From Mauremys mutica (Eukaryota; Chordata; Testudines; Geoemydidae), in contig NC_059072.1 of the NCBI RefSeq assembly GCF_020497125.1, positions 68,641,697 to 68,705,696 of the forward strand: a DNA stretch of 64,000 nucleotides, in the 5' to 3' direction. Position 1 is the first letter of the stretch. Each line of letters begins with the position of its first letter. Of the stretch, positions 1-11,162 are shown in pieces. The position numbers were made by a program, and so were the translations under genes. Under the pieces are notes generated by a model. That model worked only from the letters and a program-made list of their open reading frames with translations, did not search any database and was not told the origin of the DNA.

Positions 1-820
1 ATGCTTGTCTTCCATTGAATGACAGACAATTATTGCTGGTGGACCTGCAGGTGACTAATGAGATTGATCCGGGATCCATAGATCTTGTCACTGTTGGGGC
101 AAACTTTTCCCAGTGGAAGGGGAAGATCATGTTGAGTTGGGCTGTGGTGTGTTCTTTCCTCCTTTCCCATTTTTCTGTTTCCTGTTGTCTTAGTTGCATC
201 TCAAAATACTGGGATCCTTGCCACTAGGTCCTTCTCCATTTTGGTCAGTTGAGGGCTTGGGTTTCCCATGAGTTTATGTCAATATTGCACTTCTTCATAT
301 TGGCTTTAAGGGTGTCTTTGAAGCACATTTTTTGCCCACTCCTTGTCTTATTGACCATGGCACAGTTGTGAGAACATTACCTGCTTTGGGAGTCAATTGT
401 CTGGCATTTGAAGAATATGGCCTGCCCAACAGAGTTGGTGATGTCTGAGCATAGCTTCAGAGTTGGAGTTTTGGCTTGGGACAGAACACTGATGTTGGTG
501 TGCTGGTCATCCCCCTTGATTCAGATGATTTTGCAGAGGCACTGTTGATGGTATCATTCATGAACATTGAAGTGTCTACTGTATGTGACCCAGGTTTTGG
601 CACCACACAGAACAGTAGGGACTGTTACAACAGACTGGTACACGAGAAGCTAGGTTTGATTCTTGATGTCACAATCTTTGAAGACACATTTTCTCAGTCC
701 AAAAACTGCGTAGGTGCATTGGTAGTGCATTGGAGGCAGTGTTGAATTTCCTTGTCAATGTCAGCTGTCTGCGACAGATAGCTGCTGAAGTAAAGCCAAA
801 CCTCTTATGTTGGGGGTGGG
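1..820 (-). mobile_element. Decayed non-LTR retrotransposon, 3' part of RT ORF
   Basis: On the minus strand, broken frames read like the C-terminal tail of a LINE polyprotein: first a segment like SYLSQTADIDKEIQH (about 750-800), then an eroded AETW-type region (about 590), then a block ending in a GSRINLISHLQVH motif near 15-60. In intact relatives that last block is a C2H2-like zinc finger; the first cysteine pair is lost here. Stops and frameshifts are frequent. The clade is not certain. The element runs off the left edge and abuts the Ty3/gypsy fragment near 830-880. Confidence 0.65.
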
Positions 821-882
821 GTCTCATGTTGCCCTGTAAAGTCATTTATTCTGGAGCTCGAAGCTGGGGCCCACTGTTTTCG

Positions 883-2499
883 TCACTGAGATTCGCCTTC
901 CTCCCCATTGGAGATGGCTGTCTGCTCCCATGTCTTGCTCAGTGTCTGGACCGCCCATTGTTCTAGCACAAAATCGTCATCTTCTGGTAACCACTTGAGA
1001 TTTACACCTTTGTGGGCATCTGAGCTAGCAGGCTGCAAGGTTGATGTTCCTGGCTGATAGGAGGGGCCTTCCATATGGTCTCCTGCCCCTTACCTTGGCA
1101 CATGAACCCTCTCATTTCCAGGATCAGGCTGGTTTCCACTAGGGGGTATCCGCTCCACCATTTCAGGACCTCCCCAAAATATTTCCAATCCCATCCTAAT
1201 AACACAAGGTAGGCGAGTGTGGCTGATAGCCCCACCCGGCAGGTGTGGTGCGGTGCCCTACCATCAGCTTCACTTCCGTCACGGGGTAAAGTTGTACAGC
1301 CCTATGTGTGCCTTGGAGGTGGAGGGGAGCGCCCGACATGTTGGGAGACTCTGCTACATTTTCTGGTATGATTGTTTGGCTGCAGCCAAAGTCTGCCAGG
1401 CCTGTGACCTCCAATCCACTGACCCATACTGAGATAAGCATCTTGGCTTGGCTCCATCTGTGAGCCCTGGAGCAGGCCTTCCATGCCTGTCCATAGCATA
1501 AGAAGCATCCCTGCCTAAAATGTCCTTTCTGGCCATGCTCTAAACAGTTCCCTCTCAGTTTGCGGTTGGCTGTCCCTCGTCTGGGGCTGTGGGGGTTCTT
1601 AGTGGGCATACCCCCCTTCTTGGGAGTGTGGCTCCCAAATGGGTGACCTGTGGAAGAGTGGCTGGCTTGGGAACCCTTGGACTCCCCTCCTAGCCTGACC
1701 TCTGCTAGAGGTTGGTGTCCAGAGTTCGGGTGCCCCTGGCCTAGGTGTCAGAGAGCTGCCACATAATTCTCCATCAGGGTTATGGCCTCCACCAGTGTCA
1801 CTGGTCTATGGTGCTTCACCCATTTTCTCCTGCCATCTGAGAGAATCTGGACAAACTGCTCCAGCACAATAGCTTCTGCTACTTGTACTCTGGTCCACTT
1901 CTTGGGATCCAGCCAACCCAACACAGATATTGTGCCACCAGGCTGGGCTCCCAGCGGGTACATTTTCTTCCAGAATTGTTCATGGAATGTCTCGGGGTTG
2001 ATATCCTTGTAGTCCAGAATGGTTGCTTTTACCTTAATGTACTCTAGCACCTCTATGGGATGTAGACCCCTGTAGGCTGCTTGGGTGAGTCCTTTCAAAT
2101 ATGGGGTGATGAGAGTGGTCCAGTGTTCCTGCAGCCAGCATGCTGTGGTGGCCACCCACTCGAAGGTGACCAAGTAGGCTGCTGGGTTGTCTCTGGGACC
2201 CATTTTCACAAGCCTGATGGACAGCCAAGCGGAGGGGACATCACCTGAGGGTCCTGTGCCATCACATTAGATGCCCCCTTGGGCCTCCAGAGAGTTGCTA
2301 CCTGCTGGATTAGGCATTCCTTTTGCTTCTGATGCTTTGCCACCAGCTCTTGGAGTAGCTGCTGCTGCTGTAGTTGGGCCACTTGCTGTTGCTGTGGGGC
2401 AGCTATCTGTTGCCGTAGCTGACCCTGTTGCTGCTGTTGCTGAGCTACCTGCTGCTGTTGGCTCTCTACCGTCCATTTAAGCAGCTTTTCTGTATCCAT
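883..2499 (-). pseudogene. Decayed Ty3/gypsy (Gmr1-like) gag-protease
   Basis: Minus-strand gag of a Ty3/gypsy LTR retrotransposon, read in several frames from 2499 down to about 883. The N-terminal part is Gln-rich (MDTEKLLKWTVESQQQQ). A capsid region at 2209-1748 ends in EQFVQILSDGRRKWVKHH and VEAITLMENY, which is the SCAN-domain-like signature of Gmr1-type gag. A nucleocapsid knuckle at about 1535-1580 reads C-H-H-C spacing with the second Cys replaced by His. A protease segment has DFG where D-S/T-G is expected, followed by LAYLVLLGWDW. A spacer like that before the reverse transcriptase follows; the reverse transcriptase itself is absent. The Gln-rich part and the capsid part lie in different frames, so the copy is dead. 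Confidence 0.78.
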
Positions 2500-2573
2500 G
2501 ATCTCCCTTGGGCTGCTTTTGTTGGTAGATCTGTCTTTCTATCGGGACTGGGTTGATGCCCTCATTCACCAGT

Positions 2574-3155
2574 TGTCAGGGGAGTTGGTGTCTGAGCCCA
2601 GCAATATCACCTAGCTGCAAGAATCTGTGGCAGTATTGCCCAGAGGCAAAAGTCTGCGGCTGGTGGTCGAGGAAGCTGGGCCCTCCCTGCTCCACCAGAT
2701 TCCAACCCACAGCCCTGTGACTGACTGGTCGGATATGTGGCCTGGGGTGTGGATGTTACCAAGCCTGCTCCCTGGTCCGCTCCCTCCTGCGGCCTCTTCC
2801 CCCTCCAAAGCCACAACAAGCACTGGCTCTGAAATAATGGGGGGGTTCTTACTTGCAGTGATCTGCAGGCTTTTCTTTCACTTGCGGACCTCTGTTCCTG
2901 GTCTCCATGGGGGCCTTCGGTGGACCTGCAGTAGGGTCAGGTCCAGAGGGTGTGGAGCTCCTTAGGCCTCCCTGCAGCAGCCACCTGTGGGGCTACTCTC
3001 TTGATCTGTCCAATCTGATTGAGCTGGGCCGCACCCTTTTGAGCCCTACCCCCATTGTGAGCATGCCCAGCAGCTACAGCTGGGCGGGGACTTCTGGTTC
3101 AGAGCTGCTCGTTAACACTTGATTCCCTGGTGTGGGACTTCTACACCCCATCACA
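2574..3155 (-). mobile_element. Probable 5' LTR of the gypsy element
   Basis: Directly upstream (minus strand) of the gag start there is a segment beginning TGTGATGGGGTGTAG at 3155 and ending CCCCTGACA at 2574, so it has TG...CA ends. It is followed after a few bases by a TGGTGAATGAGGGC stretch in the place of a primer-binding site, and by the gag ATG 75 bp further on. The length, 582 bp, fits a gypsy LTR. The 3' LTR is missing, so the boundaries cannot be confirmed by LTR-LTR comparison. Confidence 0.5.
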
Positions 3156-6100
3156 GGGACCAGGAAGTATTCAGATAATATGGAAGTTCAGATAATGGAG
3201 CAGAGACCCCTGACCAGACTCCCAATAAAATCCACATCCCCCATGCTATTTGGATAATCAGGAATGTACTTCATGGAGATGATGTAAAGCTTAGATAATT
3301 AGGATCTTAAAATCCTTGACAAAGATGGATAAATATTACTATCTCCATTGAACAGGTCCAGGATCTGAAGCACAGAGAGGTGAAAACTGACATTCTCAGC
3401 AGTGGCATTTGATTTTGGATGCCGCTGTTTCAGCAATCCCAATTTGGGACAGCATGAGCTTGATGTCCAGAGGTGCCAGGCAGCCATAGCTTCATTTGAG
3501 GTCATTGAAGAATTGTGCATCTACAGCTTCACATCAGCCTGGTGGTGTCTCACATTGGAGACCCAACATTGAGAAACCCAAATCAGTCACCATTCTTGAA
3601 AATTTGAAAGCTGGTGACTTTCCCAGGTTCACACAACGAGTTGGCAGCAGAGTTGGGAACTCAGTCAAGTTCTTCCCCCACAATCCATTGCTCTAACTCC
3701 TATTGCCTCCTTTTACTATTAGTATGCTTGCCTTTTATGTGTTCATTTATAATCTCCAATCCTTTTCAAAATACCATTAAACTTTAGTTCAGTAATTCCC
3801 TATGGGAGAGAATACCACAGATTTCTACCTGCTGCCATTCTATTTAATTGTCCCCTTATTCTTCTGTTAGGCTAGAGGAAAAAATTGACTGAGTTTTCAT
3901 AGACCATTTAAGTTTTTGTGTACCTCTGTCATGTCATCTCATACTTCCTTTCTCTCAAATTTAAGTAATCAAAGATTTTAAATTTTTCTTATTTCTAAGT
4001 CCCTCCAACCTCTTGTCACTTTAGTTGTTCTTTTTAGATCTTTTGACGTTCAGGAATGTCCTTTTTAAAGAAGGCAACCAACAGTGAAAGCAGTACATTA
4101 GGTGCAGATCATTGATTTACGTGAGGCAATTGTATTAATTACAATGCTCTCGTCAATGCAATCTAGAATCCTATGCCCCTGAATAGCGAGCAGTCATATT
4201 CATTGAACTGTCTATTATGATTAGGGATGAGCGAATTTGTTTAACTCATTCTGAACCCACTCAAACTTTCAAGACTTTGAAAGCTGTGGCAATCTGCTAA
4301 AGGGGCAGAGAGGTACAGAGAAAAAAAAATCCCATGAAAATTAAAGACCAAAAAAAAAAATCCAAAATGATTAGGCTTGGCAGAATTCAATTTTTATTGT
4401 TTTATAAAGTTGATGCATAATACTGATGTTTATTTTTAAGCTTTTTTCAGATTTTAGTCAATTTAATTTTTAAGTTATGCAAAATTATGTGTTTTAAGCA
4501 TTTTCTTCAATTTGTATCCATTTTAAATTTTCACAGTTGCATAAAATTATGGAGAGAGGATCAGATCATGCAAGGGGGTCAGACAGTAATTATTTAATGA
4601 CAGTAGTCATTTAGATTCAAAAAGTTAAAGCTTTGTAACCATTAAAACACAAATTGTCAACATCACATGTCAAAAATATACAAAGTAAATATCCTTAAAT
4701 CAAAGTCTAATAAGTTTTCAAGCATCATTTTTCTCTGTAAACTTTGCCTTTGTAAGTTTGATTAGTATTGATGGAAATATTTTTTCACTGGTTTGTGTGT
4801 GTATGGTGAAGTTGACGCTTACCAACATTTACCAACAAAAATCTAATCTTTCCAACTTCAAAATGACACTGGGAAAAAAGGAACAGAGAAAGGAGAAATG
4901 GGAATGGAAAAATATAGTATACATGTGTGAAATCCTGGTCTATTGAAGTCAATGGGGAAATAAATTTTGAAAAAATGAGTTAAAATTGCAGGAAAAAAGG
5001 TTAATTACTGTAAAGAAGTAGTTCAAGAGTTGTGCAAAATATGAAACTCCAAGCACCTTGCCTCTTCTTTATAATGACCTTGAGATTTTTGTTATGTCAG
5101 CAAAGAAACTATTGCCCCTTTTTTGGCTTTTCTAAAGAAACCAGCCAACTATTCTGTTGGAAATCCAACATTACTATAGCATTACTATTCATCACAGATA
5201 AGAAATGTGAAGCATAATGTTTGCAAGATAGTTTGTAATCTCTGGATTTTTCCATAGAGGGACCTATTAGTTATTTGGTATAAGTTAAGGCATAGCAAGT
5301 ATTCATCACAAATATGATTTTTTCTGAGTGAGATAAAGTACAATAATGTAAGATATGTAATTATAGTGTAACGCTCAAGACAAATCTATATAATCCAAGC
5401 ATAGCATAATTAGCTAGCTTCTAGTATTACATGTATCTCAACAGTTACTAAATTGTATTATTATATCAAACAAGTCTCTCTGAATTATTCTGCAAATTGA
5501 ATGTAGATACTAATGTGCTTCTGTATTATGCGTTGAAGTGATGCCACCAAAAACAAAGCGGCAATACATTCCCTTTAATTGTGAATTTAACTACAACTTG
5601 AATTTAACTACTTCCAAAAATAATGGCCTAGTGTACCAATAATGAGTTTATTTGCATTAACACTCAATAGCATTCCCATTTTTCAAACATCTCTTCAAGA
5701 TATTCATGAATGTGTGACATTATGCACTTTACAGTTCCATCATGTGTTTCCCACATCCAGTCAAAGTTCAAATTTATCTCTACCTCATCCTCACAGGTGA
5801 TTCCTTTAAATTCCTCTCATATCCCTGAGGATCCCCACACTTTACTGATCTGCTGTGAAGATAACCATCTTTTTACCCAAGAGGACCTATGTGTTTGTCC
5901 TGCTTAAGCTTTTCAGCATTATGTGTGAGTTGAATAGCTTGATAGCTGTAACCGCTCCATTTCCCCCAGATCTGAGCATGCTGCCTTAACAGCTGTCCTA
6001 TACCTACAGGCATATGGTTGAGGGTGGATGAACCAACTGGCTTGTTTTAAGTCATTCCAGACTAGTCTCCTGGTCTTCAAGGACAGGTTCCAGTTTTTCA

Positions 6101-6777
6101 CTGGAATTGGTAGCTGAGAGCAGTATTCCTTTCTACACCAGATACACATATAAGACACAACAAATGAGGAAAATAAGAGAGATGCTTCCATCTCCTCTCA
6201 CCTTCTCAACCCTCAAAAACTTAGGTAAAATAGAGGAAGAGGGGAATTCACCAGGGTCCTACAACTATACAGGTGAAGGCAAACAGCTGGAAGACACAGT
6301 TTGTGTCCCTCAGAGAAGGTGTTGATGAGAAACCATGAGAGAAGAAACCACATATGACTGCCATGCATGGGCAGTAGTGGAAGAGCTGGCCCAGGTTTAT
6401 AGCACAGTAAAGGTGGAAAAAGCTGGAATGAGGAAGCAGCCAAGCATGTATGCCAATTAAGGGGTAATACTACATATAGAATGGCACAAGCTAGAGAATG
6501 GGAGAAGGTAGTTTACCGGACTTTTACTCATTAACATCTGCACTATTCAGATCCTACAGAGAAACCTGTGGTCCACTGGGACAGTGGCCTTCCAGACTAC
6601 TGTACCCCTTTCAGGAGTCTGATTTGTCTTGCATACCCCCAAATTTCACCTCACTTTAAAACTGCTTGCTTACAAAAAGCAGACATAAAAATACAAAAGT
6701 GTCACAGCACACTATTACTGAAAAATTGCTTACTTTCTCATTTTTACCATATAATTATAAAATAAATATTTTTTATT
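3156..6777. other. TRHDE intron, no recognised gene
   Basis: AT-rich intronic sequence upstream of exon a. There is a poly-A-rich patch at 4320-4360. I see no conserved ORF, RNA gene or recognisable repeat apart from short low-complexity tracts; the 61-90 residue frames here have no family look. Confidence 0.55.
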
Positions 6778-6960
6778 GGGAGGAGGGGTAGCTCAGTGGT
6801 TTGAGCATTGCCCTGCTAAACCCAGGGTTGTGAGTTCAGCCTTTAAAGGGGCCATTTAGGGATCTCAAGCAAAAAATCTATCTGAGGATTGGTCCTGCTT
6901 GGAGCAGCAGGTTGGACTAGATGACCTCCTAAGGTCCCTTCCAACCCTGGTATTCTATAA
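6778..6960 (+). mobile_element. tRNA-derived SINE (tortoise/Cry type)
   Basis: Starts with a tRNA-like head, GGGAGGAGGGGTAGCTCAG; the A box is TAGCTCAGTGGT at 6789-6800 and a degenerate B box lies around 6826-6842. The 3' end (TTGGACTAGATGACC near 6912, then TTCCAACCCTGGTATTCTAT) is the CR1-like tail used by turtle SINEs for mobilisation by CR1. It is full length. It is a turtle marker, consistent with a cryptodiran source. Confidence 0.88.
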
Positions 6961-7159
6961 ACATAAATCTGGTATTTACATTTCAATGTATTGACAAGTC
7001 ATTGTCAGTATGAAATTTTAATTTATACTGACTTTGCCAGTGCTTTTTATGTAGACTGTTTGTAAAACTAGGCAAATATCTAGATGAGTTGCTGTATCCC
7101 TTGGAAGACCTCTGCATACTCTCAGGGGTACATATACCCCTGGTTGAGAACCACTCTAC

Positions 7160-7515
7160 CAGGGGCAGCTCTAGGAATTTGGCCGCCCCAAGCAGAGCGG
7201 CATGCCGCAGTGGGCGCGCTGCCGGTCCCGCGGCTCTGGGGGACCTCTTGCAGACGCGCCTGCGGAGGGTGCGCTGGGAGGGCGGCAGGCGGCTCCGGCG
7301 GACCTTCCGCAGTCATGCCTGCGGGAGGTCCACCCGAGCCGCGGGACCAGCGAACCCTCCGCAGTCATGCCTGCGGGAGGTCCACTGGTCCCGGGGCTCC
7401 GGTGGACCTCCCGCAGGCATGACTGCGGAAGGTCCGCCGGAGCCGCCTGCCGCCCTGCCGGCAAAATGCCGCCCCACGTGCGCGCTTGGCGCGCTGGGGT
7501 CTGGAGCTGGCCCTG
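7160..7515. mobile_element. GC-rich non-autonomous hAT element
   Basis: 356-bp element flanked by a perfect 8-bp TSD, CACTCTAC (7152-7159 and 7516-7523). Terminal inverted repeats read CAGGGGCAGCTCTAG at the left and CTGGAGCTGGCCCTG at the right. The interior is very GC-rich and made of direct and inverted copies of a segment containing GACCTCCCGCAGGCATGACT, which makes overlapping ORFs on both strands; none is a real gene. The 8-bp TSD and CAGGG ends place it in the hAT superfamily. Confidence 0.9.
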
Positions 7516-7523
7516 CACTCTAC

Positions 7524-8430
7524 TGGGAAACAAATCCTCAAGGAGAAGGGATTTGGGGGGCCTGTGAAGTAGGCAGGTGTGAGAGATCTAAAACCCATGC
7601 CCTCTGAGGATCTGTACACGGATAAAGATAGCTCCACAGATATAAGATTCATTCTGCAAGGATTGCTGTGCCTGTGTGCCACTCTTCTGGCCCACATCCT
7701 CACAGCCTGAATCCCCCCTGCTGCTTTTGCCTTTGCCTCAGTAGGAGCCACAGAGGAGACATCTACTCACACATACACTTGGCTGTATGTGGGTTGACTA
7801 GAGAAGAGACAGGGAGTCTACCAGAGTCCCTGCTTTTTCTCCCTTGTCTGGCCTCAAAACTTTGTGGGGCCCCAGCCAAGAGTCTGTCGTGACAAGTAAA
7901 GGAGAGGACTGGTGCTGTACATAAGGAATGACCCTTTTCCCCAAGAGATTTTCTGTGAAGAGTGCTCTCTGGCCCAATGTATTTAAATGGAACTCATTAA
8001 TTTCAAGTGTTATAACAGGACTCGGTAATAAGACTATCTGTGTAGGTATGTGTAGCCGCATCAACATGGAAAGATTTTTTGACTTACAAATTAAAATAAA
8101 TCTCTAAAATAGCTATATTAAATATTTTTGCTGAGATTTGTTGTACTTTTCTGTTATCCAAACCTTTGAGTAAAAGCATAACATTTACTTGAATAAAACA
8201 GCACAGGATATTCAATCTGTTTATATACAGAAAGTATAATCAGTTTAACATCTATTACATGACATTTCCTCTCAAAATATTGAGAATAAGTTTTTAAAAA
8301 GGCAGCCAAATTAGTATGTGACAGTCCTTTTATTCTTTTGCTATTTTACATTTATTATTGTCACTGGGCCTTGACATTGAGCGAGCTATTACAAGAGCAA
8401 TGTTTATAGAATATATTTCATCTTTTCTCA
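7524..8430. other. TRHDE intron, no recognised gene
   Basis: Intronic sequence between the GC-rich hAT and an old CR1. I see no conserved ORF or clear repeat. Confidence 0.5.
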
Positions 8431-8945
8431 TATATTAGTGGGTCTTGCCTCTCATATAGCTTTGCTGCTTTTCTCTGAATTCTCTCCAGGTTTTCAATGT
8501 ATTTTTCATACTGTGGTATCCAGAACTGGATATTTATAAAGATCTGGTATTTCCCAGAGTAATTTAAGGCCAGATTTTAATATCCTTACTCATACTGACT
8601 AGCACCTTATTCCATGAGTTCTCTCATTAATTTCAATGGGACCACTCATAGAGTAGGTTTGTATTCAAAATGAGTAAGGATATCAGAATCTGGCTGCTAG
8701 CCAGGGACTATCATTTCCCTGCTATGTGGCATGATGCCATTACCTGCACAGCCCAAAATCATGCTGGCTTGTTTTTTTGTTTTGTTTTGTTTTTTTGCTG
8801 CCACAATACAGTGTGTGTTCATATCTAGTTTGCCTTCCAGTGTGACTCACAGCTCTTCCAACATTGCTGCTTTCCAAGTATCTTCCTCCATTGAATAGCT
8901 GTGTTTTGAGTAGTATTGTCCCAGATGTACTGCCCTATTTGGATT
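8431..8945 (-). mobile_element. Old, decayed CR1 fragment with MITE insert
   Basis: Minus-strand CR1-like text is recognisable in two blocks: 8460-8560 (the 'ctctccaggttttcaatg ... ccagaactgga' segment) and 8730-8945 (the segment of CR1 that includes 'cagcccaaaatcatgctggc'). The blocks are split by a palindromic insert at 8569-8694. Divergence is much greater than in the CR1 copies at 29 and 39 kb, so this is an old insertion. Confidence 0.55.
8569..8694. mobile_element. Short palindromic MITE-like element
   Basis: Inverted ends GCCAGATTTTAATATCC (left) and GGATATCAGAATCTGGC (right), continuing inward through TTACTCAT/ATGAGTAA. It sits between two blocks of the CR1 fragment, so it looks like a later insertion. 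The family is unnamed; the same general design recurs at 24851-24961. Confidence 0.6.
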
Positions 8946-9240
8946 TCGATAATTTGGATGCTGCAAACACTTATGTATGTGAGAAATCAAGTGTGTAAAG
9001 CTACTCATGTGCATTAGTATTTGCTGAATCAGGCATTTGGATTGTAATAAGCAAAGGAATCAAATAATCCATGTAACATTGATGCCATTTGAAGATAGTG
9101 GAGGAACAGAAGTCACGTAGGACTTGTCTACACAGTGGGGTAATGCATCCTTTGGGATGTGATTTCTACAGAATGCTAACATGTTGTGCATTAATTGGTT
9201 TGTGTAGACCCTGGTGGTGCTCACTAAAGGTTCCCTAGTG

Positions 9241-9742
9241 CAGAGGTTCTCAACCTTTTTCTTTCTGAGCCCCGCCCCCCCGCCCACTAGCTATAAAAAC
9301 TCCATGTCCCACCAGTGCCACAACAACTGTTTTTCTGCATATAAAAGCCAGGGCCAGTGCTAGGTGGTAGCAAGCAACCTCCATCCTTAGAGGTTTTTGA
9401 GGCCTGGCTTGACAAAGCCCTGATTGGGATGATTTAGTTGGGGTTGGTCCTGCTTTGAGCAGGGGCTTGGACTAGATGACTTCCTGAGGTCTCTGCCAAC
9501 CCTAATATTCTATGATTCCAATTGCCTGAGGCTCCACACCATAGGGGGGGCCACAAAACTCAGACTTTGGGTTCAGCCCCAGGTGGCAGGGCTTGGGGCC
9601 CCGGGCTTCAGCCCTATACAGCGGTACTTCGGCTTTCCACCCTGGGCCCCAGCAAATCTTAACACTGGCCCTGCTTGGCAGATCCCATGAAACCTGCTTG
9701 CATCCCCCCAGGGGGCCCCAGACTCCTAGTTGAGAACTGCTC
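9241..9742. mobile_element. hAT (Charlie-like) non-autonomous element
   Basis: Ends CAGAGGTTCTCAAC and GTTGAGAACTGCTC are inverted copies; flanking 8-mers CCCTAGTG (9233-9240) and CCCTACTG (9743-9750) form a 7/8 TSD. The interior has the 'tgccacaacaactg ... aaaagccaggg' text common to one turtle hAT family. It sits inside the palindromic MITE and itself contains a CR1 tail at 9377-9518. Confidence 0.85.
9377..9518 (+). mobile_element. 5'-truncated CR1 3' end, nested in hAT
   Basis: About 140 bp of the CR1 3' end in + orientation (ACCTCCATCCTTAGAGG ... TTGGACTAGATGACTTCC ... ATTCTATGATTC). The hAT sequence stops at its left edge and resumes at its right edge, so this is the innermost layer of a three-layer nest. 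Confidence 0.8.
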
Positions 9743-9892
9743 CCCTACTGCACTTTAACATAGTACTGTTTCAAAGCACACCAGCAGGGTCTGCACAGAC
9801 CAGTTAATGCACAACACATTAATGCACTTTAAAAATCAGACCCTCACAGTGCACATTACCCCACCATGTAGAGAAGCCCTTAGATTCCTTTT

Positions 9893-11073
9893 TAGGAGTC
9901 CACCATTTCTCTCTGAATACATACTGAGGAAATGCAGTGCTATGCACTCCATGATGCATGTAACTTTCAGCACTGTATGACAGATGTATTTCCTGGCAGA
10001 CCATTAGTCATTTGCAAGCATGTTTATTGCTGTTGTGACACATTTAAGTATTGCATATAGTTAAGTGGGGCAAACTTCTGAATGAGCAAATCTCAGAGGA
10101 GTGATAGTTGCAGTTTAAAACTTCTAAACACCAACTCATTTTGAAGTGACAAATACTGGTGGTCATGGAGCTGTTTGGACATTAAGTGCTGGTCCACATT
10201 TGCATCAGTTTAACTAAATTGATTTAAAAATCACACCTGGAGGGAGACTCTGTAGGGGAAACATTTATAACTCTCCCAAGCTGGGGGAAGGATTTTGTGT
10301 CTGAGGTGGTTGTGAGGGGTTGAAATAGGGGTAATAATAATGGCATCTTTCCATCTCCTGAGAAAAGATATACAGTGTGCAGTAATTTCTCTTTAGGGTA
10401 AAACATTATGAAGATCTTAGATGAATTACGGACATTTATTCAATAAATGATGTGGTTGTGCACTGTGATGATGCTGAGGTTTGATTCTCCCCTCCCTTAC
10501 ACCTGTGCCAGGTGCACGTATCCAGATCTGAATGGTAATTTGCCCAGGTGTAAATGACAACAGAAGGAGCAAGTCAGTAGAGGAACAGGCCCATTAACTT
10601 TACTGTCATAATCTACTAGTAATGAAAGCCTATTGTAACACATTAAGAAGTTACGCTAAAAGAATGGCAGTTCTTTTAGGTTGCTTTTAAACTTAGCGGA
10701 CCATCTAAACCAAAGCATGTTTTCCCCTCGGGTTTCTCTTTTTCAGGAATGAATGAATGGTGGTCATCTTTTTATGGGAGGTCATTCTTTCCTCTTTTAT
10801 AAAAACCTTTTACTAGAAACCTTGTGGAAAAAGTCTCTTGTGTTGTAGCTTGTGAAAAATCTAATTCAGTATTTTTTTTTAAGATGAATGACTTTTTCAT
10901 TGGTTTGTTACCGCTATCATATTCATCTTAAAATCAAAGTAACTTATTAGAGTCAAAATCTTTACTGCTAGTGAAATTGTGTTGTGATTTCTTTGATGTG
11001 ATCCCTGATTGCTGTGAGCGAGAAGAATTGGTTCAGTATTTTTGTTCTTAGATCCCCCTCCTTTGTCTTGCAG
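9893..11073. other. TRHDE intron up to exon a
   Basis: Unique-looking intronic sequence; nothing recognised except the polypyrimidine acceptor just before 11074. Confidence 0.55.
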
Positions 11074-11162
11074 CTACTTGTGGCAGATTCCACTAACAAT
11101 TGCAGTAGGAAATATGAGCCACATCTCTTCAGAGGCAATTATATGGGTGTCTAACAAATCAG
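11074..11162 (+). CDS. TRHDE: TRHDE internal exon a (partial gene)
   Basis: First visible coding exon of the thyrotropin-releasing-hormone-degrading ectoenzyme, a type II membrane zinc aminopeptidase of family M1 that cleaves the pGlu-His bond of TRH outside the cell. The exon follows a pyrimidine-rich acceptor (ctttgtcttgcag) and ends at a gtaaaa donor. It begins with the third base of a split codon, then encodes 29 residues starting YLWQIPLTIAVGNMSH and ending AIIWVSNKS, and ends with the first base of a Glu codon completed by the next exon. The residues match the mammalian protein, as I recall it, at nearly every position; they belong to the beta-sandwich domain after the catalytic domain. 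Two N-glycosylation sequons are visible (NMS, NKS). The preceding exon was not found in the 11 kb upstream, and the HEXXH zinc site lies further upstream, outside the window. Confidence 0.93.

Larger units (their letters stand above)
9118..9892. mobile_element. Palindromic 'GTCTACAC' MITE, interrupted by a hAT
   Basis: Left end TAGGACTTGTCTACAC and right end ATGTAGAGAAGCCCTTA are inverted copies; the similarity continues inward (GTGGGGTAATGC against GCACATTACCCCAC, and TGCATTAATTGG against CCAGTTAATGCA). A hAT occupies 9241-9742. A related, uninterrupted element lies at 42047-42328. Confidence 0.72.

Noticed and set aside
6778..6850. tRNA gene candidate
   Set aside because: The A and B boxes belong to a SINE head joined to a CR1-like tail; no intact cloverleaf.
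7084..7751. Overlapping ORFs of 112-172 codons on both strands
   Set aside because: They are produced by stop-poor GC-rich inverted repeats of the hAT at 7160-7515.
1..11073. Preceding TRHDE exon
   Set aside because: No + strand frame before 11074 resembles the residues expected just upstream of exon a.
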